This document shows positions 13,186-24,833 of a DNA stretch of 64,000 nucleotides, piece by piece. How positions within the stretch are numbered: position 1 is the first letter of the stretch; every line of letters starts with the position of its first letter. This DNA is from Euborellia annulipes (Eukaryota; Arthropoda; Insecta; Dermaptera; Anisolabididae). A program made the translations under genes and the position numbers. The stretch lies in NCBI GenBank assembly GCA_023213315.1, contig JAKCPI010005267.1, positions 62,001 to 126,000 on the forward strand, in the 5' to 3' direction. The notes under the pieces were generated by a model. It saw only the letters and a list, made by a program, of their open reading frames with translations. It had not been told where the DNA came from and did no database searches.

Positions 13186-13744
13186 AATCATAAGCAGAAC
13201 ACATCTCGCAAATTTGCTATCTTAAACGATATATTGACTGGCTAATGAACAGTCTTTTTGAGTGTTGATTGAAAAAACTCCATCTTTTTCAAACAAATCT
13301 CTACCTAGTTAATATTCATCAGAACATCAAGATGGTATTTATTTATTTATCTTATAAATTAATAATCGTAGGGCCTAGAAATTATGAGACTACAATGGAC
13401 TAATATGGAAAGTGTGTAATGAATTAAATAATCCAGATTAGTGCTTTATTTGAAGCAGAAGAACTAGTTTATGTATTATCCCAAGAAATATACTTACACC
13501 GAAGTTACTACCATGTTATTGAGATGCCAAAAGAAAAAGTCACATTACCCCCAATGAATTTCATTTAACCCCCTCAGAGGCAATCAACTTCTTAATTATT
13601 TTTCAAATAAAAGGTGAAATATTCAAAAAAAAGTTTTTAAAACAGAACTTTTTTTTTTTAAATTATATATATGAGAAGATCGATTTGGTTTTTCAGATGT
13701 TAACCAAATGAAATATCATTCCAGCTTGGGATCTTTAATTAAAA

Positions 13745-13970
13745 ACTTATTTTTTTTTTTTTAACACTCAAACTCACAAACACATACACAGTCTTTGGCA
13801 ATTTAGGCCATATTTTTGTAATTATCTATTGGGGGTCAAGGCATTCTTATTTAAGCCATTTGGTATCCAAATGGCTTAAATATAATCATCGGACTGCCTG
13901 GGATCCGAACCCGCGATCCTTGGTATACAAGGCAGGCGCGCTACTAACGACACCAAGCACGAGGGACTTG
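13745..13970 (-). repeat. tRNA-derived SINE, family A
   Basis: Minus-strand head with B-box GGGTTCGGATCCC, then GGCAGTCCGATGATTATATT, AAGCCATTTGGATACC and a body ending in poly-A (poly-T at 13,748 on the plus strand). Sister copies: 43,212-43,491 and 40,815-40,960. Confidence 0.75.
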
Positions 13971-14355
13971 TTATAAAATTTTGTTTAAATCTATTAAGCC
14001 GTTACCGAATAATAAAACACACACGCACAGTGAAGTTTATGTTGTGTTTATGTTTATGTATGTATTCCTACTATTATTGAAATATTAATATTTCGCAAAA
14101 GATTTTTCAAAAATCTTCATAGTAACATTAGCAGCGAATTAAGTAAATAAGAAGGATTGTTTATAAAAAATTAAGACAGCAGACAGAAATGAAGAGAGGT
14201 AGGAACGTTTATAACAGTTTAGGCCTAGATGTCAAAATTTCGAAATATCAGAAAAATTTGAAGAGGCGATAAGGCCCTTTCTATGCCAATTCACGAATTT
14301 TCTGGAAAAAAAAGTCGTAAGGGGTTGGAAGATAAAAAAATTTTAAGGGACTCAC

Positions 14356-14620
14356 CATAATACCAATAATGTTGAGGGTAGTGATTATAAAGATAGGGAT
14401 GACGGGGCGCGCAATTTCTAATAAGGCACCTGGCTTGCGCGGAACTAAGTGGCGGGGGTGGTGAATGTTTTCCACAATGTCTTACAGCGCAACTTGAATA
14501 CCACCAATAGGGTGCAGCAGGTGAGACACTCGCGTCCACATAAACGCCGGGTATAGTTCTTTGGCCACCAGCGAATACCAGCACGCCAAGTAACACGAAC
14601 AACGCGAACTCGCGCATCAT
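14356..14620 (-). CDS. First coding exon of a putative secreted Cys-rich protein
   Basis: Within a GC-rich island (about 14,400-14,720) the minus strand has ATG ATG followed by a textbook signal peptide (MMREFALFVLLGVLVFAGG), then about 69 residues. The mature part carries two similar Cys pairs, SCAVRHCG and ARCLIRNCA, both C-x4-C with an Arg before the last residue of the gap. It is rich in Pro, Tyr, His and Trp. The frame reaches a strong donor, TATG|GTGAGT, so at least one more exon is expected at lower coordinates; none was recognised. An upstream six-codon frame starting at an ATG near 14,635 would precede it in the mRNA. It may be a short secreted or cuticle-associated peptide. Family not recognised. 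Confidence 0.5.
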
Positions 14621-14740
14621 CGCCTTGGCGGGGGCATTGTTGCCCGGGCGGCGGTCGTAACACGACTGGCGGCTTTGAAGGGCTGTCGGCCGCTGAGCGT
14701 GGGCGGCGCTAAAGTCACTGCTTCCGGGGTGGGGAGAAAA
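14621..14740 (-). promoter_or_regulatory. GC- and CpG-rich probable promoter/5' UTR
   Basis: This stretch is far richer in G+C and CpG than the AT-rich surroundings and lies just upstream of the signal-peptide ATG at 14,620. A position for the start of transcription cannot be read. No TATA box is obvious. Confidence 0.35.
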
Positions 14741-15083
14741 TATCCCCTTCTTCCCCTATTCATTTACTCCCCTCCATTCGCACTCACTCGCTTGCTATTA
14801 GTTAATAGTTAAGAAGCTGACAGGAAATACTAATACATTCAGAATTATTATACCTATATACTGTAATATAATCTACACGAATATATACCTGACTTGATCT
14901 TTCCAGATCATTTAACTATAATTTCTTTAAATTTTATTAAAAAAATTTAAATTCTGTAATATAATAGCTATAATTAACAAATGGCGCAACGGAATAATTA
15001 AAAAAAAGATAATTAAATTTTTTTTTTTTTGAAAAAATAGCCAAACTATTAATAGTAAACTAATAGCTTTTACCTTTAATAAC

Positions 15084-15360
15084 CAGTGGCATTTTTTTTG
15101 GGGGGGAAGGGCAGGGGGCATTTGCCCCCTCCCCCAAGGGCTCTTATTTTTATAAAATTTTATATTATTCTAAATAAAATATTTCAAAATATATGTATTT
15201 ACCAGTATATAAACTGTACAAAATTAAACAATTAAATTAAATATCTTTTGGCCAAATTTGAGTATCTATGTGTAAGTAAATTTTAAGAAAACAATGTTTG
15301 CCTCTAACAAGAAAAAAGTTTACCTCCCCCCCCCCAGAAAAAGTTGAAATGACGCCACTG
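15084..15360. mobile_element. hAT-like element with near-perfect 8-bp TSD
   Basis: Ends CAGTGGC and GCCACTG, flanked by TTAATAAC and TTACTAAC (7 of 8). Contains G and C runs, as do the other small hAT-like elements here. Confidence 0.6.
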
Positions 15361-15399
15361 TTACTAACAAAAAATATGATAGCCCCTAAATATCAAATT

Positions 15400-15797
15400 C
15401 AAAAATCTGAAATACTGCATCAAAAAAAGTGTACAATTTTCAGGGAAAAATGAGAATATTCATTTTAAAGAAAATCTAAAAATAATTGATTAATGAATTT
15501 TAATCAATTTTGAGAAAACCGAAAAAAAGCTGAAAAAGTACATCAGTAAAGTACTAGTACTTTTTTGGCCGATTTTATTCAAAAACTTATTTTGAATGAA
15601 TGTCCGGGAGGGTACCTAAATTGAATATAAAATTTTAATCCCGTAGCTTAATTACTTTATGCTTAAAATCGTTACCCACAAACAGACAGACAGACAAAAT
15701 TGCGGGATCCATTTTTTTGGGGCCCTCAAAACGTATTTGACATGATCGCAATACTTTTCCTCTATATATTACATAAATAGTTAAGAGAAAGTAAAAA
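15400..15797 (+). repeat. Dispersed repeat family X, 3' portion
   Basis: Carries the family landmarks in order: AGTACATCAGTAAAGTACTAG, a (CAGA)n stretch, CCTCAAAACGT and a TTAAGAGAAAGT end. The hairpin head is missing. Confidence 0.6.
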
Positions 15798-15999
15798 TTT
15801 ACCATTTAGAAACCATGATTGAGAAAATCGGACAATTGAAAGAAAATTTTCTTTTTATACTTCTTTCATTCATTCCTAGGCAAAAAAAAATCCAGGTGCT
15901 GAGGTTCGTTGTAAGGACCGGAAGGTCAAGATATGATATATCATACAACAACCCTTCGTGAAGATAAAAAATAGAGAATAAGGGTCGCCTTTTATTTAA

Positions 16000-17790
16000 G
16001 TATCTTTAACTTTGACGGAAACGGAAACGAAAACAATTAGACAAGAGAAAGAGTGTGAGAATCGATTTAACGACCAAAGGTGGCTGATGATTGTAAAGGA
16101 AAAGTTTATCTATCAATCATTTTGGTTTATTTTCCATAAAGCATAATTTTCTGTTATATAGGAACTAATTTGACTAACACTAACCAACCATAGTAAATAA
16201 CAAGTATTTCTATAAATGTCACATTGGATTGTTGCTAAATCACTGTTTTTCAATAAATCCTAACATAGAATAAATCTTCACGAAAAGTTGATCAAATATA
16301 AACAGAATTTGCTCTACACGTATAAACATATAGACGAATATAATGCTCGTGTTTTTTAGCTTAATTCACGCTCTTTTATAAAATGTCTAGAATGATTACA
16401 ATACGTTCTTTCTAAAGAAGACGCTCAGTAAAAATACAAAAAGAATTCTCAATGAGACTCTTTAAATATTATATTAAAAAAATAATAAATTCGTTTTCAG
16501 AAAATCGTGACAGCACATATGAAGAGAAGACTTTAAATGTGAAGTTCCTTCCCGAATACCAGGCACACATCCTGTGTAAAATGAATTTTGGCAAATATTA
16601 GCCATAGATTATGTTCGAAAAAGTTTACCAAATGGGCCCTGAATCCGTGTATGCGCATTTTATGTACAACTCTTTTATGTGCATATTTTAAAAGACATGT
16701 TAATGAAATTTAAATTATATTAGAGAGCCACAAAAACCCCCTTCGGCAGGTTAAGGCAGTCTTGGATTTAATTAGGGTAGTGGGGACAGTAAAAGGGCCC
16801 AAATGGTCTGGAGCCAAAGTCAAATACAAGGGGGGGGGGGGAAAGGGCACTCCCGAGTACAAATTAAAGGATCCGTGATTCGACTCCCGGCGGCACACCC
16901 TTATTTTTTCGGGTATATGAATTAATATATATTTAATTGTATCAAATTTCCGTTTCGCGGCTCACATACGCGATATATAAGCTTATAATATCTTAAATTA
17001 TTATATATAATTTCTTATTTATTAATAAATAAAGTATTTATTAGAATTCCTTAATAATTAAAATTTCTGGACTATTTATTTCTTAAGGTACCGAGGCCAG
17101 AGTCACTGGTCACATTTGCAATTCGTTAACCAGTGCTTACGGATCTCGGAGAACAAAAAGTCAGATTTATGCCCCGATTAAATTTTTTTTTCTCGGATAG
17201 GCCTACCTATATCTGAAACACACTTACTTTACTTTACTTTGCCATTAGCCAAATTTCCCGATGGCCATTTAATTAAAATTAAAATAAAAAAAAAAAATTT
17301 CTTAAGGTCTTTTTTATATTAAGGATATCGTCTAAATACTGTACGTATCTATAACTCGCTCAACACTATCAAAACAGAGCGTTAAAGATCCATAAAAGAT
17401 AACATTTCAACAAAACAAATCTAGATACTATAAATCACATAGAAGTAAATAGAAACAAATTATCACCAGATGTTTTGATAAGTCTTGGAATAGATTATGT
17501 TAGAATTCTAAAGAGTAGATACGTGAATGAAAAGTTAATTTTGGATAATATTTTAAAAAACAAAGGGTTTATAAAATTATGAGGTGAACATATCTTTATC
17601 AGAAGATAAGATTGGTGATCTGATTGACATAATAATAAAAATATGGTGTTACTAGGGTCTTAAGATCCGATTTCCTGTTGGTAAATTCAATTGTAAGATG
17701 TAAGACGAACTTAAGATCTAAGATGTGTTGGTGCAAACGAGTATAAATAAATAGTATAGAAAAGGAAATGAAATTTAAAATTGATTTTGA
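16000..17790. other. Gene-free AT-rich stretch
   Basis: No exon seen. At about 16,795-16,905 there is a tRNA-like B-box (GTGATTCGACTCCCGG) that may be a SINE head fragment. Confidence 0.45.
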
Positions 17791-17973
17791 AATTTGTCTT
17801 CACAGGACAAAATAATTTTAAAACATCTGCCAAAAATTGACCCCATTATTAGTGCTAGTATTTTTTGTAAAAAAAAAAATTATAAATTTAAATTCCAGAA
17901 CTTTGATAGCGATAGAAGACTCGTTGATGCCCTGAACGAGAGTCGATCCCAAGACCTTCAGGACCACCAACGG

Positions 17974-17998
17974 AGAGAGAGAGAGAGAGAGAGAAAGA
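17974..17998. repeat. (GA)n microsatellite
   Basis: GA repeated with one interruption. It produces spurious charged frames on both strands. Confidence 0.9.
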
Positions 17999-18384
17999 GA
18001 AAGAAAATTATAGTGATTAGGTGTAAGAAATATACCTAAAAAAAAATTCCTTCCCAACAATCAGGCCAAGTGTTGGATTGTTGACCTAAGATAATTCGTC
18101 CAATTAGATTAATTAAAAATAAATCTCGCAAATTCCTGAATGAAATTCATTCATTGATGATGAATTAAAAAAAAAACATCTGCTTTTTATTTCCTTATAT
18201 ATTTTTTTTTATTTAATGACCTAAATGATGTTAATCATCAAACAGGTTATGACGATTTGAGTGTAATAGATGTATTTTAATTGTTAATATGTATGAATTA
18301 AAATAAGAATTGTCTTAAAAAGATCTTTTATATGTATGTATGGGGGATGGCCGAGTAGCCCTACACTAAATAAAAAAAGACCTT

Positions 18385-19015
18385 AAATAAAATTTATAAA
18401 ATCTGGTGTGACTGGTTCCACTTTATGCAACATTCACCAAATATGCAAAAATATGCAAAAGCTTATAAAATTTGAATCATAGTGATAAGGGGGCATGATT
18501 CGGATGGATGCTTCAAATTATTTCAAGGGCAATGAGAATATATATTTTAAAGAGCAACTAAAAAATAACATTGTGTGATTTTATGAAACCACGATGGAAG
18601 TGAAACTTTTTTTTCGGATCGTAGGCGTTTCAGAAAATTATTCAATTAAGGGGATTAAAATCGCGTTTTTAATCTTAACTTAATAATTGGAAAATTATTT
18701 TAAAAATTGAATAATTAAATCTCACAATTATTTTTTTATAATTCGTCATATATATATTAAATTTCAACTTTCCTATTTTTGTCGTCACGGCTTGTGACGT
18801 CATGACTTGTAGCGTCACGGCCTTTGACGTCACAGCTTGTAACGCGACATGCTGATAGAAGAGCGAAAAAATTTGAGAGAATCAAATAAAAGTTTCACTT
18901 AAATAATTTATTTTTGAATTTTAATCAAAATGGTTGGAGATAATTTTAAAATTAAAAAAAAAAAGTAGGCCTACATCAGTAAAGTACTACTACTTTTTGG
19001 CCGATTTTGTTGGTT
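18385..19015 (+). repeat. Dispersed repeat family X, degenerate copy
   Basis: Starts AAAATCTGGTGTGACTGG and later has CATCAGTAAAGTACT and GGCCGATTTTGTT. The middle is interrupted by unrelated sequence, including the 15-bp tandem array. Confidence 0.5.
18781..18855. repeat. 15-bp tandem array with TGACGTCA sites
   Basis: About five imperfect units of the form TGACGTCACGGCTTG. Two contain the palindrome TGACGTCA, identical to a cAMP-response-element core. Confidence 0.75.
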
Positions 19016-19739
19016 TCCCCTCCTAGGAAATAAAATATAATTTAATTTTTTTTATTCGTGAGTATATTTTTTTTTAATTATATATATTTTTCATGTTTAT
19101 TGGCATAACAAATGTTGTAATAACCTCAACAACAACGAAATTACAATTCTAAATACGAATAAAAGGTTTTTTCCACACCACACAAGACATTTTTTTTTTC
19201 TCTTTTTTTTAAGAATAATAATAAAAAGGAATTTAAATTTTTCCAAGCAACATCTCTATTCAAATGTCGTCGTGACAAAGAGAGAAAGAGAGAGTGACGC
19301 CTCAAGGCATCATCCCCATCCAGAGTCTCATCCTCATCATCATGGAGTTTGTCTGTCTCTATAGAAAGAGAGTTAAATCCTCTTCAGCTAACTAATAATA
19401 ATAAGAGAATGTAAAATGCTTCTTAATCCGATTATTATTTAGTGAGAGAGCAAAAAAAAATATTCAAAAAGATATTTCTGAGAAGATATTTTGAAATATA
19501 ATAATATGTTTTATTGTTAAAACTGAATGAAGTTTTTTAAATATCATTTTCGCATTTAGTTGTTGATGAATATTTTTTATTATTAACTACCGATTAAGAT
19601 ATTTTCTTATTATTATTTACTGTATTAACAAAAAATAATAATTTTTAAATTGTTAATGACATTTGGTTCACAAATATTGTATTTAGAAGAAGAGGAAAGA
19701 ATTTTTTTTTATTTGCCAAATCATTTCTTCCAGAGTTTT

Positions 19740-19880
19740 CTTTTATCTTTGGTAATTGAAAGTTGTGTCACACCAGATTTTTTGTGTCTACATATATTTA
19801 GTTTCCGGCAGTACGGTAGATTTGAATTAAAAACAGAAAAATATTTATATTTTATTACTATGACAACTCTCTGGGGTTAC
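19740..19880 (+). repeat. Dispersed repeat family X, head fragment
   Basis: Contains GTAATTGAAAGTTGTG, TCACACCAGATTTTTTGTG and TTTAGTTTCCGGCAGTACGG, matching the hairpin head of the family. Confidence 0.6.
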
Positions 19881-20029
19881 GCCCCTGGACCTCCTTGCTC
19901 ACCTTAGGTGAGCAAATGCATCATATTTCCCACAAAGGAAACTCTCAAAAAAAAAAAAATAAAAAAATTTAAAATATACATAAATATTTTTTGTTATTCT
20001 TGCTCACTATTTGGAAATTTTGCAATTGC

Positions 20030-20200
20030 TCGCCGAAGGCTCACCGGGTAGCCTGGCAGCATAGAAGAGAAAGAGCTCCCAAGATCTTTGCTGTTAAGCA
20101 ATGCCAAAGTTCGGCTGAATTTCGGATGGGGGACTCCGAAAAACAAGGGTATGGATCGTTCCCTTGTAGCTATCGGTACAAATTATATAAAATACAAGTG
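20030..20200 (+). repeat. 5S-rRNA-like SINE head
   Basis: GCCTGGCAGCATA, then CTGTTAAGCAATG, then TTCGGATGGGGGACTCC follow the order and spacing of conserved 5S rRNA blocks (GTTAAGCAAC and TTGGATGGGTGACC, the internal-promoter region). It is too diverged to be a functional 5S gene. A 5S-derived SINE (SINE3-like) is the best reading. Confidence 0.45.
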
Positions 20201-20329
20201 GCAAAGCCCCCTTCGGCGGGCCACTCAAGAGAGAGTGGCAAACAGATACAAACAACGGAAGTGAGTGCCTAGCGCTTTATATATAGTAATGATACAGTGT
20301 ATAAAATAAAAACCCTAATAGCTGGAAAA

Positions 20330-20560
20330 GGGAAAATTAAAAAAAATCTCAAGCTCATCTCAAAATTTAAAAAATCTCATAGCTCATCTCAAAATTTAAA
20401 AAACCTCATAGCTCATTTCCTTCATGCCCTATTTTAAACACACATACAGACAGACACACAAAGACATATCTCACAATTAATTCAATATAATTTTTACTGG
20501 ATTAAAATTTTATAAAAAAATATTTCATATCGACTATAGGGTAAGAGAAAGTAATAATGT
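20330..20560 (+). repeat. Dispersed repeat family X, tail fragment with 35-bp duplication
   Basis: AGCTCATCTCAAAATTTAAA units repeat in tandem, then a CAGACAGACACACA stretch and a GGGTAAGAGAAAGT end. Confidence 0.5.
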
Positions 20561-21129
20561 TTTTTCCTGGTGAGATTTTTTCAAATTTTTAAATAAATAA
20601 GCTAGATATATTATAAAATTTATGTCATGATTTCTTGATGTTTAAAGAAACTAGCTAAAATAAACAAAACAGCGTAAAATTTGAACTGATAATAATATTT
20701 CATAAGAAGCCACCAAGAATGTTTTATTACCAATAAAATTAATCGAACTGAAACGAATCTTTTCTTTCAGGTGTAACTCACCATTGACAAATATATCAGA
20801 GTAAAAAAGTGAATGAGTAGGACATGAAAGAAAATTTTTATTTTTTCAAATTTTAAACTCTCTCTTGCACCTATTACTAAATAGGTTTAAAATATTAAAG
20901 AAAAATATTATGTGCAAAATATTTTTTCAAAAGGTGTAGTTTTTTTTTTGATATTTCCATTCACATGTGGGAGAAAATCCCTTTGAAGGGAAACCACGTG
21001 TCCCCTCTCTTTCTTTTTCTTGAATAAATTGTTTTCTGTTTTTACGAGTGGGCGTGATAGAAGTCTTTGAAACAAATCTCTTGGTTTTTTTTTTCTCTAC
21101 TCTCTTTCTCTCTCTCTTAACTGTAAACA

Positions 21130-21330
21130 CTTGTGCTCCATATCGGCTGAGACAATTAAAGCCTTATTAGCTACCCGGAGGGCCGTAGTTTCGTTAAATT
21201 GTTCCCGAGCACAAAGACTCTCTTTATATGCTACGGATTACAAATCAATCGGAGCACTAACGCTTCAATCGCATGCTCTTACCATTCATATCCAAACTAT
21301 CTTAATTAAATCGGGGCGGATTTTTTAAAT
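21130..21330 (-). repeat. Possible tRNA-like repeat
   Basis: The minus strand has GGTAAGAGCATGCGATTGAAG and TTTGTAATCCGTAG, resembling a tRNA D-arm and anticodon region, but no closed tRNA fold was found. Confidence 0.2.
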
Positions 21331-21769
21331 ACTTTTTTTAATTTATTATACATCAGCCATATGAATATAAGTCTGGATTATTTAAGCTACAATTATTTGA
21401 CTGACAAATCATGTTAGTGAAATTATTAAATCAAGAATTAATTGGTCTCTTCTATATTTTAGGCGATGTAGACTTTACGATACAAATTATCCAGACACAT
21501 TTATTAATAATCATTGGTATAAATTTTTATTGGATTGCCTGGGATTCCAACTCACAGCTCAGGTTATCAATATTGATATTGTCAGGGTCTGGACAATTGG
21601 TCGAATATTAAAATCAGATTCCAATTTTTTTGACATAAAAGGTTTAATTTTTTTTTTTTTTTATTTGAACCAAATTGTATTTCTCAAATTAGGTCTATTT
21701 TGTCTTAATATTTTTTTTTTTTCGAAAAAATTTTTTCTTTGATTTTGGATCCGAATAATATGATTTTAA

Positions 21770-22166
21770 AGTGCGCGTCTCGAAAAGCAGTTAGAACACG
21801 ATTGACTACCGAGTTACTCGAGGCGGCAAGAGATGGCGTTAGTTTTCCCCATAGGAATACAAGGGAATTTTCCCATTTCATTCTAGAGCTTCCAGCTAAT
21901 TAATTAAAGGTAAAAAATTAATTATTTTTTAACACAATGATTACTAATTTAATTATCTATAAGATATAGAGCGAATTTTTTAAAAATATCTTTTATTTAA
22001 TGCGATTAATCTAAAAAAAAAATTTATTTTTTCGAAAATCAAAAAAAGGGGTTCTATAAGTTGTATATATTTTAAATAGCTTTAATTTTAAAAAAAATTT
22101 GAGTTCGATAACTTCAAAATTGTGGCCGCTGGAAACTCCCAAAATTAGCACCCCGAGACGCGTACC
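21770..22166. mobile_element. TTAA-flanked MITE (family Y), piggyBac-like
   Basis: TTAA at 21766-21769 and 22167-22170. Inverted ends GTGCGCGTCTCG and CGAGACGCGTAC. 397 bp long and homologous across its length to 50,239-50,634. TTAA duplication is typical of piggyBac elements. Confidence 0.7.
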
Positions 22167-22194
22167 TTAATGGGTATTGAAATCAAAATTTTAT

Positions 22195-22240
22195 TTAAAA
22201 AAAATCTGGTGTGACTGATCTCACAGCACACAACTATACT
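22195..22240 (+). repeat. Dispersed repeat family X, 5' scrap
   Basis: AAAAATCTGGTGTGACTGATC followed by CACAGCACACAAC is the start of the family X hairpin head. Confidence 0.55.
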
Positions 22241-22744
22241 TGCTAATCTACCAAAAACACCTTAAATTCTTAAATTAAATACAGTAGATTAGAATATTAC
22301 AAATATAATAATTTGAATTACATTAGTAAGAAATTTATATAAGTTTTTAGAATTTTTATCAGCTGAACTTAAGCGGGAACTAGATTAGAAGGGGCTACTG
22401 CAAGACAGGTGAAATACAAAATAATTTAATTTCTCACTAACATTTCTCGGATCCCTAGGGGTCTACGGACCATCTGTTGGGAACCATTGCATTAGGGCAT
22501 ATATCTGCTAATAGCCCCTTGCCACCCTGAAAAAAATTTATTTATTTATTTAATTGATTATAGTCACAATAAATAAAGTGTTATTATACTGTAGCTTATA
22601 TATCGGAATGGACATCTATACTGAAAAGACCAGAGAATAATAATAAACGTCTGTGATTAATCGGTTCAGATAATGTATAAAAATTTTATGAGTTTGTTAC
22701 AATGCCTTCTTAATTAAAATGCATTTTAATATAATATGTCTGTC

Positions 22745-22970
22745 TCTCTCTCAGTCATTAGTGTCAGTCCTGACACGTTGTGGTTACTTTGAAAAGTAAC
22801 TTTCATGGAAATGATACTGAGGTGGGTTCCCGTTTCCTTCCTCAGGAGGAGGTATCTCAAATAGAGTTGGATAATTTATTGCCATGAGGTGGATTTGAAC
22901 TCGAGGTGTCCTTAACCTAGGATTATAAGCTTAACGCTTTATCCCATCGGCTAATCGTCTCCCCGAATAT
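22745..22970 (-). repeat. tRNA-derived SINE, family B, second copy
   Basis: Shares TCAGTCATTAGTGTCA, ACTGAGGTGGGTTCC, CTCAAATAGAGTTGGATAA and the B-box complement GGATTTGAACTCG with 11,737-11,955. Confidence 0.65.
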
Positions 22971-22999
22971 AATATGTAAAAAATATGAAAATAATTATC

Positions 23000-24330
23000 A
23001 ATTAAAACCTGAAACATGTGTTGTATAAATGATGAAATAAATCAGTAATTATCAAAGTTTTTGACGAGGGGAATTCAGTCAGTTCCCAAATATTTTTCTG
23101 TTTAATTGCTATTAAAAATTAAAAAAAATAATAATAATAATTTCCAGGGGATGCTGAGTAATATTTTTTCTGGAAAGGGGGCGGTAGGCCAAATAAGTTT
23201 GGAATCCACTCATAAATTTATAATAAAGAATTAGAAAAGGAACTTCAATCATTAAGGATAGAGGGGAATGAATGAGTTTTGAAATTTTAAGATTTTTTAA
23301 ATTTTCCGTTTCCCTGGGAAGAAAAATAACCCTTATAATATGGGTAAGAAAACCAGCTATTAAGGCCTGACTAGAAACTACACCTTGGATCTTATTAGTC
23401 TTCTTCTATCTTGGCCTTGGCATTATTATTAATACAAAATATTAAACAATCTATAATAATATATAATAATTGTTAGTTGTGAATAAAAAATAAATAAATA
23501 TAGTCGAAATAATACGTCTCGTCTCCAGGGGCCTACAGATTAGTTAGTAGACGTGTTTTTAAAGTTCAAAGTTGAATAACCATGAAAATAGTTGGGGGAA
23601 AAAAGGAATGAATGAATAGACGAACGAATTGAATGGCACGTGGCGGCCCTTAGGGCATCAATGAATATAAAAAGCCACGCCTGTTTTAACTGTACTCCAA
23701 AGAATATAAAATGGAGAGAAGAACAATACGACAGAGATATTATTATTATTATTATATTATCATTGAAGAGATATTTCTTAGGAGTGGACGTTGAATTAAA
23801 AAAAAAAGAAGAGGAATCGGTTTCATCATACAAAGATTCTTATTAGCTCTATGATTGTAAATAAAGTTAAACAGGTGTTTTTTCTGTACACTAACAAAAT
23901 TTGTAAAACACAAAAATTTTGAAGAATTTTAGGTTGGCCCTTTTTTGCTGAATAGGAAGACGAAATTAATTCATAATAAATTTCAATGTTAAAAATGAGA
24001 GAACGTGCATAGAGCAGGTTTTTATATAAAAAGATTAAATCCCGAACGAAAAAGAAAAAAAAAGAAGTTCTATGCACGTTTTCCCATTAAAATTTATTTT
24101 TATTTATTTATCAAAGTCAATTTCATAATTGTATTCAGCATTGAACATGATTAAGTTTCGATTTGTCGAAATATTTGCAAATAAATGACTTTAGGATGAA
24201 ATAAACTTTTAGATTTTAATCAGTTTATTTTCAAATTTCTGAAAATGAAATATCCGAAATTTTCAGTGAATAGAATTTGAATTGAATATTTGCTGTAATT
24301 GGTATGATTTTTAAAAGCTTAATTAATATA
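23000..24330. other. Gene-free AT-rich stretch
   Basis: No exon seen. It holds (ATT)n-type simple repeats near 23,740. Open frames here lack splice context or homology. Confidence 0.5.
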
Positions 24331-24562
24331 ATCTAGTCCTTATTAATTGCTCGAACTAGTCGACGTTTCGGAATACCACACTCTTTCTGCAGGGTTAGTG
24401 GGATATTAACAGATCAATATTCGCATACATTTGCGTCGTATCTTTCTTAAGATAGAAGTGGATTCAGAACTTGAAATATTTGTGAAGATTCATCTATTTA
24501 TATCCCATTAATTCTAATGGAAGCACCGGTTTCAAAGAGTCCAATACAAAAATCTCCAATAT

Positions 24563-24833
24563 ATACCATCTATTGCAATAGTATTGAGACTAAAGCCTGG
24601 AAGTTAGGCAGCCCAAATGGCACAGGGCATACTAAAGCTTTCTTGTCGGTTTGAGAAATACCTTTTTCAAAGCAGACAATAGGCCGAACTACCCTTTTTA
24701 ACAAAAAAGACCTATTGTCTGCTTTGAAAAAGGTATTTCTCAAACAGACAAGAAAGCTTTAGTATGCCCTGTGCCATTTGGGCTGCCTAACTTCCGGGCT
24801 TTAGTCTCAATACTATTGCAATAGATGGTATAT
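24563..24833. mobile_element. Foldback element, family F, intact copy
   Basis: The arms are inverted copies from ATATACCATCTATTGCAATAG to CTATTGCAATAGATGGTATAT, meeting near 24,705. Inside are GGCAGCCCAAATGGCACAG and GCAGACAATAGG. The second copy is at 26,738-27,012. Confidence 0.8.

Noticed and set aside
12984..13245. Open frames of 67 and 75 codons on opposite strands
   Set aside because: Both read through a tRNA-like SINE head; the apparent protein is a by-product of its B-box region.
13900..13960. Possible tRNA gene
   Set aside because: The B-box is good but the acceptor stem does not pair, and the same sequence recurs with a SINE body at 43.4 and 40.8 kb.
14281..14475. Alternative minus-strand frame in the GC island
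   Set aside because: It begins inside the signal-peptide exon and has no better start or homology; the frame with the signal peptide and matching donor is preferred.
23640..23846. Overlapping open frames on both strands
   Set aside because: They arise from (ATT)n and AT-rich sequence, with no homology, no splice context and no start context.
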